This document shows, in pieces, positions 36,733 to 45,663 of a stretch of DNA of 64,000 nt. Both the position numbers and the translations under genes were made by a program. Location: positions 558,001 to 622,000 of the forward strand of contig JAHBTR010000001.1 in NCBI GenBank assembly GCA_019638475.1. Reading direction: 5' to 3'. The notes under the pieces were generated by a model. That model did not search any database. It saw only the letters and a program-made list of their open reading frames with translations, and was not told the origin of the DNA. How positions within the stretch are numbered: the stretch's first letter is position 1; the number at the start of each line of letters is the position of its first letter. This DNA comes from Chitinophagaceae bacterium. GTDB taxonomy: Bacteria > Bacteroidota > Bacteroidia > Chitinophagales > Chitinophagaceae.

Positions 36733-37761
36733 TTATTGTGTTGTCCAAGTTTTTAATCCACTTTTTGTAAATGAATATGGTTTTATAACGCCACCAAAAT
36801 TTTGCAAAGTATCAATTACTTTATATCTACTATTTGCAGGGCAATAAAAAACCATAAATCCACCACCACCAGCACCACTTATTTTACCTCCTGTGGCACC
36901 AGCTTTTTTAGCAGCTTCATAAATATTTTCAATATTACTGTTTGAAATATTGTCTGCCATTCTTCTTTTTTGTTGAAAGCCATAGTCTAATATTTCGCCT
37001 ATTTCATGCAGCTTTCCTTTCAGTAAAGCCTCTTTCATCATCTTAGCTTGTTCTTTTAATTGATGCATGGCTTCAATACTTTTTTCATTTTTTTGAAGCA
37101 CATTTTTTTGTTGCTCTTTTATAATAGTAGCACTTTCTCTGCTTGTAGCAGTAAAATACAGTACTAAATTATTTTCTAATTCACTTAAATATTCTGTGCG
37201 TATTCTTAAAGGGTTTACAATTACTTTATCATCGGCATAAAACTCCATAAAATTTACTCCACCAAAAGTAGCAGCATATTGGTCTTGTTTTCCTCCTGCT
37301 AATTTTAAATCATTTCTTTCTATATCAAAAGCATAATGAGCTATATCATAATCTCCTAAAGGCAATTTTAGCATTTCTACAAATGCACCAATAATGGCTA
37401 CCACCAAAGTAGATGAAGTACCTAAACCACTACCAGCAGGAGCATCTACATAAGTACTTAGTGTAAAGTTTTGTAGAGAAGAAATACCATAATCTTTTTG
37501 AATACGATTGTAAACGCCTTTTGATAAATCTAATACACCATTAATAGGCAACTCTTTTGCAAAATCAAAATGTTGTTCTTCTTTTCTGTCTAATGCTTGA
37601 ATAAATATTCCACCATTATTGGTTGGCTCTATTGATGCATTAGCACTTAAAGAAATGGTTGCATTAAGAATTGCTCCTCCAAACTCATCACTATAAGGGC
37701 TTACATCTGTTCCTCCTCCTGCTAATCCAATTCTTAAAGGTGCTTTACTTCTATATATCAT
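36733..37761 (-). CDS. hddA: D-glycero-alpha-D-manno-heptose 7-phosphate kinase
   Basis: This GHMP-family kinase phosphorylates heptose 7-phosphate at C1. The family ATP loop is clear (DAPAGSGLGTSSTLVVAII), the N-terminus IYRSKAPLRIGLAGGGTDV is typical of HddA, and GATGGKISGAGGGGFMVFY is the C-terminal GHMP motif. The start at 37761 begins MIYRSKAPLRI; an ATG 18 bases upstream lies inside the 14-base tandem repeat and is less likely. With gmhA and gmhB it supports heptose synthesis, probably the GDP-heptose route, but the nucleotidyltransferase hddC is not in the window. Confidence 0.9.
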   Translation of the reverse strand: MIYRSKAPLRIGLAGGGTDVSPYSDEFGGAILNATISLSANASIEPTNNGGIFIQALDRKEEQHFDFAKELPINGVLDLSKGVYNRIQKDYGISSLQNFTLSTYVDAPAGSGLGTSSTLVVAIIGAFVEMLKLPLGDYDIAHYAFDIERNDLKLAGGKQDQYAATFGGVNFMEFYADDKVIVNPLRIRTEYLSELENNLVLYFTATSRESATIIKEQQKNVLQKNEKSIEAMHQLKEQAKMMKEALLKGKLHEIGEILDYGFQQKRRMADNISNSNIENIYEAAKKAGATGGKISGAGGGGFMVFYCPANSRYKVIDTLQNFGGVIKPYSFTKSGLKTWTTQ

Positions 37762-37775
37762 ATTTGTTAAATTTA

Positions 37776-37817
37776 ACATTGAGTTTGTTACATTGAATTT
37801 GTCACATTGAGCTTGTC
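37776..37817. repeat. Tandem repeat of a 14-base unit before hddA
   Basis: Three contiguous 14-base units read ACATTGAGTTTGTT, ACATTGAATTTGTC and ACATTGAGCTTGTC. The last is the end of the REP-like element B, so the array seems to have grown from that element's edge. It sits directly upstream of hddA. Confidence 0.8.
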
Positions 37818-37887
37818 GAAATGTGTAGAAGGCGATTTTTAAAATATATATTTCAATTAATCGGTTTCGACAAGCTCAACCTGACAA
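37801..37887. repeat. REP-like palindromic element, copy B
   Basis: GTCACATTGAGCTTGTCGAAA and the matching TTTCGACAAGCTCAACCTGAC bound a short AT-rich interior. Its reverse complement is nearly the same as copy A at 34571-34687, and it lies between hddA and panB. Confidence 0.85.
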
Positions 37888-37965
37888 CTTTCGTTTGTTT
37901 GAACATTATTTATATTAATATTATACAGTTTAAAGAACTTAAATATTTGAACACTGCAACTCTGC

Positions 37966-38001
37966 CTCAAAAAACTCCCCCTTTGGAGGATTTATGGGGC
38001 T
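37966..38001. repeat. Short CTCCCCCTTTGGAG-type dispersed repeat
   Basis: The segment AAACTCCCCCTTTGGAGG and the following ATGGGGCTTTT lie just after panB (reverse strand). It has the style of short GC-richer spacer repeats in this phylum and resembles the CTAACCCCTTCAAAGAAGGAG module in the clusters near 44.5 and 54.4 kb. Confidence 0.5.
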
Positions 38002-38002
38002 T

Positions 38003-38818
38003 TTAATAGCTCTCTTTTTCGTTAGGAAAACCTTTGCTCTTAATATCTTGCACATATTGTTGTACAGCATTTGTAGCCAACTCTGCTATATTCAAATATT
38101 GACGTAAAAATCTTGGCTTAAATTCTGTATTAATGCCCAACATATCGTGCATAACTAATACTTGTCCATCACAATCTTTTCCTGCACCTATACCAATAGT
38201 AGGTATTTGTACACTATTGCTAACTTCTTTTGCTAATGCAGCAGGAATTTTTTCTAACACTACAGCAAAACAACCTGCTTGTTCTAATAATAAAATATCA
38301 TTTTTTAATTTATTGGCTTCTGCTGCTTCTTTTGCACGAACATTGTAAGTACCAAATTTATAAATGCTTTGAGGTGTTAAACCCAAATGCCCCATAACAG
38401 GAATACCAGCACCTACAATTCTTTTTACACTTTCTATTACTTCTTCTCCCCCTTCTAATTTTATGGCATGAGCACCAGTTTCTTTCATTATTCTAATAGC
38501 CGATGCAAGTGCTATATCGCTATTGCTTTGATAAGTGCCAAAAGGTAAATCTACTACTACCAAACATCTATTTATGGCACGTACTACACTTTGTGCATGA
38601 TAAATCATTTGGTCTAATGTAATGGGTAAAGTGGTTTCGTGTCCAGCCATTACATTACTGGCACTATCACCTACCAAAATAACATCTATACCTGCATTAT
38701 CTATTATTGTGGCAAAAGAAAAATCATACGCTGTAAGCATAGAAATTTTTTCTCCTGCTTGTTTCATTTTTTGTAATGTATTGGTAGTAATTTTTTTTAC
38801 TTCTTTATGGATAGACAT
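38003..38818 (-). CDS. panB: 3-methyl-2-oxobutanoate hydroxymethyltransferase
   Basis: PanB makes ketopantoate for pantothenate and coenzyme A. The 271-residue TIM barrel shows [41 protein letters not shown] (metal and substrate site), then [28 protein letters not shown] and [21 protein letters not shown]. All are standard. The length is normal. No other pan gene is next to it. It is separated from ppx by a 154-base spacer with degenerate AATTCC repeats. Confidence 0.96.
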   Translation of the reverse strand: MSIHKEVKKITTNTLQKMKQAGEKISMLTAYDFSFATIIDNAGIDVILVGDSASNVMAGHETTLPITLDQMIYHAQSVVRAINRCLVVVDLPFGTYQSNSDIALASAIRIMKETGAHAIKLEGGEEVIESVKRIVGAGIPVMGHLGLTPQSIYKFGTYNVRAKEAAEANKLKNDILLLEQAGCFAVVLEKIPAALAKEVSNSVQIPTIGIGAGKDCDGQVLVMHDMLGINTEFKPRFLRQYLNIAELATNAVQQYVQDIKSKGFPNEKESY

Positions 38819-38916
38819 TGGTGAGATGTTGATTTTTTTGTATTGTTTAGTTTATTGGTGTAAAAGTAGCTGTTTTAGTATTTGGGAGTTTCTTTTCAGT
38901 CATGATAATTAAAAAT

Positions 38917-38974
38917 TTTCAATTTCAATTCTTTCCCCAATTCCTCAATCTCTAATTCCCAATTTCTAATTCCT
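38917..38974. repeat. Degenerate AATTCC-type repeat in the panB-ppx spacer
   Basis: The stretch holds degenerate units of AATTTC, AATTCC and AATCTC repeated about eight times. It overlaps the ppx stop codon. It resembles, in style, the heptamer repeats elsewhere in the window. Confidence 0.55.
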
Positions 38975-39857
38975 ACTTTTCTTCACTTACTTCTTCATAC
39001 AAATTTTGCACCAACCCACCCGTTAAGCCAATTTTGGGAACATAAATTTCTTCTATATCTGCCCAACGCATAATGCTTATGTAAATCTGCAATGCAGGAA
39101 CAATTACATCGGCTCTATCTTCTTTCAGTTTATATATTCTTATGCGTTCTGCAAGGCTTACAGAAGAAAATTCTTTATAATAATCTTTTAACAATTCCAA
39201 GCTTAGTGGTTTACCATCTTTTCTTTTGCTCAATGAAAAAATTTTATTGATATTTCCACCACTGCCAATAGCAGTGATAGGAAGGTTGCTTTTGGTGTTT
39301 AGTTTCAGATGTTCTTTTAGTTCGTTCCAATTTTCTTCTGTTACCAGACCTTTCAGTAAACGAATAGTACCAATATTAAACGATTCCTTATATTTCAATT
39401 TTCCATCGGCAAAAAAAGTAAGTTCTGTGCTGCCGCCACCTACATCTATATATAGATAAGAGTGTTCTTTGTCTAAGTTTTCTGCAATATGATTTTCATA
39501 AATAAAAGCAGCTTCTGCATCGCCACTTATAATTTCTATATCAATACCTGTTTCGGTTTTTACTTTTTTAATAATGTCGCTGCTGTTTGCTGCATCTCTC
39601 ATAGCACTTGTGGCACATGCTTTTATATACTGTATGTTGTATGCTTTTATTAAATAGCTAAAAGCTTTCATAGTATCTATTATCATGTTTTTTTTCTGCT
39701 TTGAAATTTCGCCATATTCAAAAACATCAAAGCCCAGACGTAAGGGAACGCGTATCAAATTCAGTTTACAGAATTGTGGTGTGCCGTTGGTATGTGTTAC
39801 TTCGCTTATTAAAAGTCTTGCAGCATTGCTGCCTATATCAATTGCTGCCAATTTCAT
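38973..39857 (-). CDS. ppx: Exopolyphosphatase (Ppx/GppA family)
   Basis: This enzyme removes phosphate from polyphosphate or pppGpp. The ASKHA fold begins KLAAIDIGSNAARLLI and has IDVGGGSTELTFF near residue 136 and IGSGGNINKIF near 207, all family sites. The length of 294 residues corresponds to the short form without the C-terminal HD domain. It overlaps the end of ppk1 by 20 bases, so the polyphosphate-making and polyphosphate-breaking enzymes are coupled in one operon. Confidence 0.93.
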   Translation of the reverse strand: MKLAAIDIGSNAARLLISEVTHTNGTPQFCKLNLIRVPLRLGFDVFEYGEISKQKKNMIIDTMKAFSYLIKAYNIQYIKACATSAMRDAANSSDIIKKVKTETGIDIEIISGDAEAAFIYENHIAENLDKEHSYLYIDVGGGSTELTFFADGKLKYKESFNIGTIRLLKGLVTEENWNELKEHLKLNTKSNLPITAIGSGGNINKIFSLSKRKDGKPLSLELLKDYYKEFSSVSLAERIRIYKLKEDRADVIVPALQIYISIMRWADIEEIYVPKIGLTGGLVQNLYEEVSEEK

Positions 39858-41937
39858 TATGTTGCTTCAGCGTTTTTTGGTACAAAAAATTATACGTTTT
39901 TATTTGTGAACGTATTTTCTTTTTACCTACGCAAGGTACATAGTTATTGGAAAGTTCACTGTCTAATATTCTTGCTTTTACATTATCTCTTAATTGAATG
40001 TGGATAATCTCTTTGAGTTCTTGCTTTATGTTTTCTTTTGAAACAGCTATGGCAGCTTCTATACGGTGGTCTAAGTTTCTTATCATCCAGTCGGCAGAAG
40101 AAATATATACTTTTTCTTTGCCAAGGTTGTAAAAAATCATCACTCTTGCGTGTTCTAAATATTCATCTACAATGCTTATGGCTTGTATAAGTTTGTTGTA
40201 TTTTTTGCTATTTTGTATGGCACAATAAATACCACGAACTATTAGTTTTACTTCTACTCCTGCATTGGCTGCATTGTATAGTTTATTTATTAAATTAATA
40301 TCACTGAGAGAATTAACCTTTAAAATAATAGAGGCAGACTTTCCATCTTTTGCGTTTTTTACTTCTCTATTAATTAAGGTTTCAATTTGCTTACGCATAC
40401 TAACAGGGCAAACCATTAATGTTCTGCACTGCAATAAGGGTGCTGTGCCTTTTTCCCAATTTTCGAGGTAATAAAAAATTTTGTTGATATCTGCCATTAC
40501 ATTTCTGTTGGCTGTAAGCAGACAATGGTCGCCATAAACTTTGGCTGTTTTTTCGTTCAGGTTTCCTGTGCTTACAAAACCATATTGAATAGTAGTATTT
40601 TTTACTCTTTTCTTTATAATACACAGTTTGGCATGAACTTTCATTTGAGGCACACCCAGCAATACTTTTATATTATCTTCCTGCTCTAATATTTCTTTCC
40701 ATTCTAAATTGGCTTCTTCGTCAAACCTTGCTTTTAGCTCAAGCATTACAACAACTTCTTTTCCATTGCGTGCTGCATTGATAAGGGCATTAATTACTTT
40801 AGAATTTTCTGCCAGCCTGTACGCTGTAATTTTGATGCTTTTTACATTAGGGTCTATAGCTGCTTCTCTCAGCAAATCAATAACGCTGTTGAAAGAGTGA
40901 TAAGGAAAATGCAGCATTACATCTTCTTTTACTATTACATCGGTAACTCTTAGGGCATTTTTTAATAAAGGATGTACAAACGGCTTTCGTCTTAATTTTT
41001 TTACAGAAAATACGTCAGGGAAATCCATAAAATGGCGAAAATTGTGAATACGTCCACCAGGAATAATATTACTTTTTCTGTTCAAATTTAAATGCCTCAT
41101 TAAATGTTCCAATAAGCCTGCATCCATTTCTTTATCATACAAAAAACGTACAGGTTTTCCTTTTCGGCGATTCTTTAAACCCTTTTCCATTCTTTCTACA
41201 AAAGTGGTAGAAAGGTCATTATCTATATCCAACTCTGCATCTTTGGTTATTTTAAAAATATGTGCATCAAAATAATCGTATCCGAAATACGAAAATATAT
41301 TCGGAATATTAAAACGTATAATATCTTCCAGTAGTATAATATGATGTTCACCTTCTTTAGAAGGTAGTTCTATAAACCTGCCAATTACTTTGGCAGGAAC
41401 TTCTATTAGTGCATATTTCTGTTTGTAGGCAGAGTCATGCTTACGCATAACAACACCAAGATATAAACTTTTATCTCTTAAATAGGGCAACTGTGGCAGG
41501 CTTTCTATCATTAATGGTATTACATTGCTGCGTACCTGCTCATCAAAAAAAGTTATTACAAATTTTTTTTGTTCAGTGTTTAGTTGCTTCTCGTTGACCA
41601 ATAATATTTTTTCCTTTTTCAGCTCTTTTAGAATACTTGCCCATATACGGTCAAATTCATTTTGCTGTTGTAATACTATAGTTTGTATTTGGTCTAAAAT
41701 AAACTGTGGATTATTTTCTATATGAATATTGGCTTTGTTGCGTTTCTCCAAAAATTCTATCATTCTTTTTAAAGTAGCCACACGTACTCGAAAAAATTCA
41801 TCAAGATTATTGGAAAAAATACCCAGAAAACGTATGCGTTGTTGCAAAGAAACATCTGAGTCGTTGGCTTCTTGTAAAACTCTTGCATTAAAACTCAACC
41901 AACTTATATCTCTCGGAATAAATTGTTTTTTGCTCAT
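39838..41937 (-). CDS. ppk1: Polyphosphate kinase 1
   Basis: PPK1 makes polyphosphate from ATP at the membrane. The protein of about 699 residues has the N-terminal domain (SWLSFNARVLQEA), the head domain, and the two phospholipase D-like C-terminal domains. The site MKVHAKLCIIKK, whose His is the likely phosphohistidine, and STGNLNEKTAKVYGDHCLLTA follow. The C-terminal block VYISSADWMIRNLDHRIEAAI is typical. The start at 41937 is chosen because MSKKQFIPRDISW begins the conserved region; an upstream in-frame start at 41958 is also open. It precedes ppx with a 20-base overlap. Confidence 0.95.
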   Translation of the reverse strand: MSKKQFIPRDISWLSFNARVLQEANDSDVSLQQRIRFLGIFSNNLDEFFRVRVATLKRMIEFLEKRNKANIHIENNPQFILDQIQTIVLQQQNEFDRIWASILKELKKEKILLVNEKQLNTEQKKFVITFFDEQVRSNVIPLMIESLPQLPYLRDKSLYLGVVMRKHDSAYKQKYALIEVPAKVIGRFIELPSKEGEHHIILLEDIIRFNIPNIFSYFGYDYFDAHIFKITKDAELDIDNDLSTTFVERMEKGLKNRRKGKPVRFLYDKEMDAGLLEHLMRHLNLNRKSNIIPGGRIHNFRHFMDFPDVFSVKKLRRKPFVHPLLKNALRVTDVIVKEDVMLHFPYHSFNSVIDLLREAAIDPNVKSIKITAYRLAENSKVINALINAARNGKEVVVMLELKARFDEEANLEWKEILEQEDNIKVLLGVPQMKVHAKLCIIKKRVKNTTIQYGFVSTGNLNEKTAKVYGDHCLLTANRNVMADINKIFYYLENWEKGTAPLLQCRTLMVCPVSMRKQIETLINREVKNAKDGKSASIILKVNSLSDINLINKLYNAANAGVEVKLIVRGIYCAIQNSKKYNKLIQAISIVDEYLEHARVMIFYNLGKEKVYISSADWMIRNLDHRIEAAIAVSKENIKQELKEIIHIQLRDNVKARILDSELSNNYVPCVGKKKIRSQIKTYNFLYQKTLKQHNEIGSN

Positions 41938-42144
41938 GCTTTTAAGTAATTGTACCAATCAAAAATAGGAAAGAAGCAAGGGCGTAATATTAAGTTTTGG
42001 TTACAAAAAATTAGCTCATATTGTTTCTCCTGACTTCTGCAATTTTTAATGAGACGTTCTGATGTGCTTGATTTTATTGAGTTTTATTTGGATGTTAAAA
42101 TACGGGAGTCGGCTTCCAAATTATTTTGCCATATAGCTCAATAA

Positions 42145-42732
42145 CTATTTTTTTTGAAAAAGAAATTTTGAATATACTATGTGCATAATAATATCTGCCA
42201 ATATTTTTAATGTTAAGAAAAGAGTGGTTGCTGAAACATGTATAAAATTAGGTAATAGAATAACTAAGTGCATTGGCACAATTCTAATATAAGGCATAAA
42301 AAACATAGTAGAAACATTGACAGGGTTTGATACACTTCTACTTCTATCTTGAAAAAATTGAATAACACCACCAGCCACTATTGCCCAAAGAGAAATTTTA
42401 ATAAACGTAAAATCTAATTTAGCAATATCTACAAGTTTGATAGTTAAAAAGATAAGATATACAAAATGAAAAATACCATAATGAACAGCAAAAAATAAAG
42501 CAGCACAACCTGATGATGTATTGCCAGAATTGGAAATAGGCTGGTTTGACTTATGAAAGAGTAAAATACCTAAAACATTAAAAAAGCCAATACATACACT
42601 TTGTATCCAAAAAACTACATATACTGTATGAATAGCATTTGGATATTGATAACAATAATAAAGTGTATAAGCATTAAACACCAATAAAATCCAAAGTCCT
42701 ATATCTTTCCAAATACTGTATTCTTTTGTCAT
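42145..42732 (-). CDS. Polytopic membrane protein, DUF6498-like
   Basis: The 195-residue protein has about five or six transmembrane helices with short loops. The block CAALFFAVHYGIFHFVYLIFLT resembles the DUF6498 group, but I would not press the name. No catalytic motif is seen. It sits 33 bases after the YfcC-type transporter gene on the same strand and could be co-transcribed with it. A 207-base spacer with no clear element separates it from ppk1. Confidence 0.6.
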   Translation of the reverse strand: MTKEYSIWKDIGLWILLVFNAYTLYYCYQYPNAIHTVYVVFWIQSVCIGFFNVLGILLFHKSNQPISNSGNTSSGCAALFFAVHYGIFHFVYLIFLTIKLVDIAKLDFTFIKISLWAIVAGGVIQFFQDRSRSVSNPVNVSTMFFMPYIRIVPMHLVILLPNFIHVSATTLFLTLKILADIIMHIVYSKFLFQKK

Positions 42733-42765
42733 AAATAAAATTAAGAATAATTTAAGTACTTTTTT

Positions 42766-44265
42766 TTAACGATAAATTCCTATTAATAAAGCTACTGTAC
42801 ATAAAATAAATAGCATGACCAAAAATGGTGTTATAAATTTAAACCATGTTTTTGCACTTACATTAACCATAGCAAGTGAAGGTAGAAAAAGCCCTGTAGG
42901 GGTAATAAAGCCCATTATGCCCATACCATATAAATAACTATTGACAATTTCTTTACCAGGCACATGTACAATTAAAGCCAATGCACCTAAAATAGGCATT
43001 GTTAATACAGCCATGCCAGATGATGATGAAATAAACAAGGTAAGCAATATAAACAGCCCTAATAAAATAATGATAAACAAAGCAGGTGGAAGTCCTCCTA
43101 TAACATTTGAGGTATAATATAATAATGAGTCGCTAATATTTCCTTCATTTAATACAATAGTTACACCCCTTGCAATACCTACTATAAATGCCACAGCTAA
43201 AAGGCTTTCAGCACCTTTTATAAACTGTTGAATAAATTCATTTTCTTTCACTTTTGTTATGAAAAATAAAAGTAACGATGCACCAAAAAATAAAGTAGTA
43301 ATTTCTAATAGCCACCAATCAAAGAAAATAACACCAGCTATCATGCTTATAAAAGAAGCTATGAAAATAAATAGCAACAACAATGTTTTGAAAGATAGGC
43401 TTGGTTTTTCTGCTTCATGTTCTGCTAAGGCTTGATAATTGGTTTGCACTTCGCCATCATATTTTAATACTAATGATAAGGCAGTATTTCCTTTTACTTT
43501 TTTTGCATAGCGTAATATATACCATATTAAAAGTGCAGTAGAAAGTACATACATAATAATACGTTCATAAATACCATCAACCCAATTTAACCCAGCAGCA
43601 TTAGAACCAATGATAGTAGAAAAAGGGTTACTAAAAGAAGACAAACCACCTATTTGAGAACCTCCAAAAATTACTGCAACAGGAACTAACAAATCGTATC
43701 CTGCTGCTAAAAATAAAGGCACTAATACAGGATAAAATACCAATGTTTCTTCTGCCATACCATAAGAAGAACCTCCAAAAGAAAATAATGCAGTTAAAAT
43801 AATAATGAGTAACTGTTCTTTGCCTTTTAGTAAGTAAGACAAATAAGTAATGCCTTTAAACATGGCTCCTGTTTCATTAAAAATATTGATAAAACCACCC
43901 ATTACCAATATAAGTAATATAATATCAATGGCTTCATAAATACCTTTAAGGGGTGCTTTTAAAATATCCAGGAAACCAGCTTTTTTACTTTCTGTAAAAT
44001 GATAAGTATTGGGTATAGAAATTGGTTTTTTAATATCACCATTAATAAATTTCTGTACAGGAATTAAAATGTGTAAACTATCTAATGATTGTTGAATTAA
44101 TGGAATATGTGTATTTGTTTCATTTGCTTGTATAACAAATTCATTTTCTACAACTGCTAATTTATGATAACTACCAGCAGGCACAAACCATGTAGCCAAA
44201 GCAGCAATAACAATTACAAATAATAAAATAGTGATAGGGTTTAAAATTTTTTTTGCTTGTGGCAT
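42766..44265 (-). CDS. YfcC/DcuC-family membrane transporter
   Basis: This 499-residue integral membrane protein has about 12 helices. The start PITILLFVIVIAALATWFVPAGSY and the block GGSSYGMAEETLVFYPVLVPL match the C4-dicarboxylate anaerobic carrier-like (YfcC) family, members of which exchange dicarboxylates or basic amino acids. The C-terminal FISSSSGMAVLTMPILGALA is the second conserved hairpin. A periplasmic loop of about 85 residues follows the first helix. The substrate cannot be read. The next gene on this strand is the DUF6498-like protein. Confidence 0.85.
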   Translation of the reverse strand: MPQAKKILNPITILLFVIVIAALATWFVPAGSYHKLAVVENEFVIQANETNTHIPLIQQSLDSLHILIPVQKFINGDIKKPISIPNTYHFTESKKAGFLDILKAPLKGIYEAIDIILLILVMGGFINIFNETGAMFKGITYLSYLLKGKEQLLIIILTALFSFGGSSYGMAEETLVFYPVLVPLFLAAGYDLLVPVAVIFGGSQIGGLSSFSNPFSTIIGSNAAGLNWVDGIYERIIMYVLSTALLIWYILRYAKKVKGNTALSLVLKYDGEVQTNYQALAEHEAEKPSLSFKTLLLLFIFIASFISMIAGVIFFDWWLLEITTLFFGASLLLFFITKVKENEFIQQFIKGAESLLAVAFIVGIARGVTIVLNEGNISDSLLYYTSNVIGGLPPALFIIILLGLFILLTLFISSSSGMAVLTMPILGALALIVHVPGKEIVNSYLYGMGIMGFITPTGLFLPSLAMVNVSAKTWFKFITPFLVMLFILCTVALLIGIYR

Positions 44266-44369
44266 TGGTTACTTGCATTATGGTATAACAATGTTACACA
44301 AAATAAATAAGCTGCCATAAAAAAATGTCTATCATCTAATTTTTAGCTAAGGTGTTTAAAGAGGAATGG

Positions 44370-44640
44370 TAGATTTTATTTTTCGGATTTAGAACTTCGT
44401 ATTTCGTACAATCATCAGTCTGACGGAACCGTCTGACTGATGATTTACAATTTTTTTAGAATTTAGTTTTTCCTTTTTTAGTTTTTCATTTTCGGATTTC
44501 GTTTTTACAATTTCAAATTTTCACCAAACTACCCCTAACCCCTTCAAAGAAGGAGAAATAACTCGGATATTTTTGTTTTTCTTTTTCGGATTTTAGAGTT
44601 TCGTTTTTCGGATTTTTTTGTTTTTACCTAACATTCAAAA
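44370..44640. repeat. Composite dispersed-repeat cluster 1
   Basis: The 473-base gap between the YfcC-type gene and SRP RNA contains several modules. They are CGGATTTAGAACTTCGTA, an imperfect palindrome CATCAGTCTGACGG/CCGTCTGACTGATG (44411-44444), several TTTTCGGATTT units, and CTAACCCCTTCAAAGAAGGAG with GAAATAACTCGGATA. The same modules occur at 54245-54444 in another order. No gene is seen in it. Confidence 0.8.
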
Positions 44641-44726
44641 GCTATGCAAGAAGACTTTGAAGAGACGAAGAGTGAAAATTCGTATCAAAATATTTTCAAT
44701 TTATTTTTTCTGCAAATCAGAACCCT

Positions 44727-44734
44727 TACTTTTG
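44727..44734 (+). promoter_or_regulatory. Predicted -7 box of SRP RNA
   Basis: TACTTTTG fits TAnnTTTG, and the start of transcription would coincide with the first base of the SRP RNA stem. The following CATTGG is the same as at the rimP promoter. Confidence 0.5.
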
Positions 44735-44738
44735 CATT

Positions 44739-44832
44739 GGCAGGTCTTATACGACCAGCTCCTGCTAAAACTCCCCAGGGTAGGAATACAGCAAGGATAG
44801 GTGGTTGAGCGGTGCGATGTGAGTAGCCTGCC
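44739..44832 (+). ncRNA. ffs: Signal recognition particle RNA, small bacterial type
   Basis: The 94-base segment folds as the small bacterial SRP RNA. Its ends GGCAGG (44739-44744) and CCTGCC (44827-44832) pair. The tip is GTA-GGAA-TAC (44780-44789), a GGAA tetraloop, flanked on the left by CCCCAGG and on the right by AGCAAGG, which correspond to the Ffh-binding internal loop (CAGG and AGCA in E. coli 4.5S RNA). Distal loops can close with further pairs. It guides membrane-protein insertion with the protein Ffh. It lies between a repeat cluster and the transaldolase gene. A short open frame at 44618-44800 overlaps it and is a shadow. Confidence 0.88.
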
Positions 44833-44910
44833 ATTTTCTTCTAAATTAATAGCCTACTTCATAGGTATAAAGAAGTAACATAATTTTAAAAAATACATAA
44901 ACTTTTTCTG

Positions 44911-45564
44911 ATGAAATTTTTTATAGACACTGCTAATCTTGCTCAAATAAAAGAAGCACATGATTTAGGTATTTTAGATGGTGTAACAACCAACCCTTCA
45001 TTAATGGCAAAAGAAGGTGTAAAAGGCAATGATGCAATAATGAATCATTATAAAACCATTTGTGAATTAGTAGATGGTGGCGATGTAAGTGCAGAAGTTT
45101 TTAGTACAACATACCAAGAAATGGTTGAGGAAGGGAAAAAATTAGCTGCTATTCATCCCAATATTGTGGTAAAAGTTCCTATGATAAAAGATGGAGTAAA
45201 AGCCATCAAATGGTTTACTGATAATAATATAAAAACAAATTGTACTTTGGTTTTTAGTGCAGGTCAAGCAATATTAGCAGCAAAAGCAGGAGCTAAATAT
45301 GTTTCTCCTTTTATTGGAAGAATTGATGATAGTGGTTGGAATGGTGTTCAATTAATTGAAGAAATTGCTCAGATATATTCTGTTCAAGGATTTAAAACAC
45401 AAATCTTAGCAGCATCTATTCGCAATCCTAATCATATTATACAATGTGCTGCTGCTGGTGCAGATGTTTGTACCTCTCCTTTAGATTCTATTTTAGGATT
45501 ATTAAAACATCCTTTAACAGATATTGGTTTGGCTAAGTTTGTAGAAGATGCCAAAAAAATGTAA
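44911..45564 (+). CDS. tal: Transaldolase, small TalC-type
   Basis: This 217-residue TIM-barrel aldolase belongs to the small transaldolase/fructose-6-phosphate aldolase family. Lys88 in NIVVKVPMIKDG forms the Schiff base. The two positions that separate the activities can be read. Glu62 in VSAEV is where E. coli FSA has Gln, and Phe134 in VSPFIGRIDD is where FSA has Tyr. Both point to transaldolase, which moves a dihydroxyacetone unit in the pentose-phosphate pathway and makes sedoheptulose 7-phosphate, the substrate of GmhA. It ends at a palindrome before ftsH. Confidence 0.92.
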   Translation: MKFFIDTANLAQIKEAHDLGILDGVTTNPSLMAKEGVKGNDAIMNHYKTICELVDGGDVSAEVFSTTYQEMVEEGKKLAAIHPNIVVKVPMIKDGVKAIKWFTDNNIKTNCTLVFSAGQAILAAKAGAKYVSPFIGRIDDSGWNGVQLIEEIAQIYSVQGFKTQILAASIRNPNHIIQCAAAGADVCTSPLDSILGLLKHPLTDIGLAKFVEDAKKM

Positions 45565-45599
45565 TAATCTTTCTACAAAAAATTTTACAACTGCTGATA

Positions 45600-45630
45600 T
45601 AATGTTGGTGAACTTTTCTCACCAACATTA
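45600..45630. terminator. Terminator-like hairpin between tal and ftsH
   Basis: TAATGTTGGTGA, seven bases, then TCACCAACATTA are perfect complements. The gene ends converge here. The T tract is weak, so it might stop transcription only partly. Confidence 0.65.
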
Positions 45631-45663
45631 AACTATACTGAATACTTTTATAGGTAATAATAT

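Noticed and set aside
44618..44800. 60-residue open frame in the repeat cluster
   Set aside because: It runs through the SRP RNA gene and repeat modules; the RNA is the better explanation.
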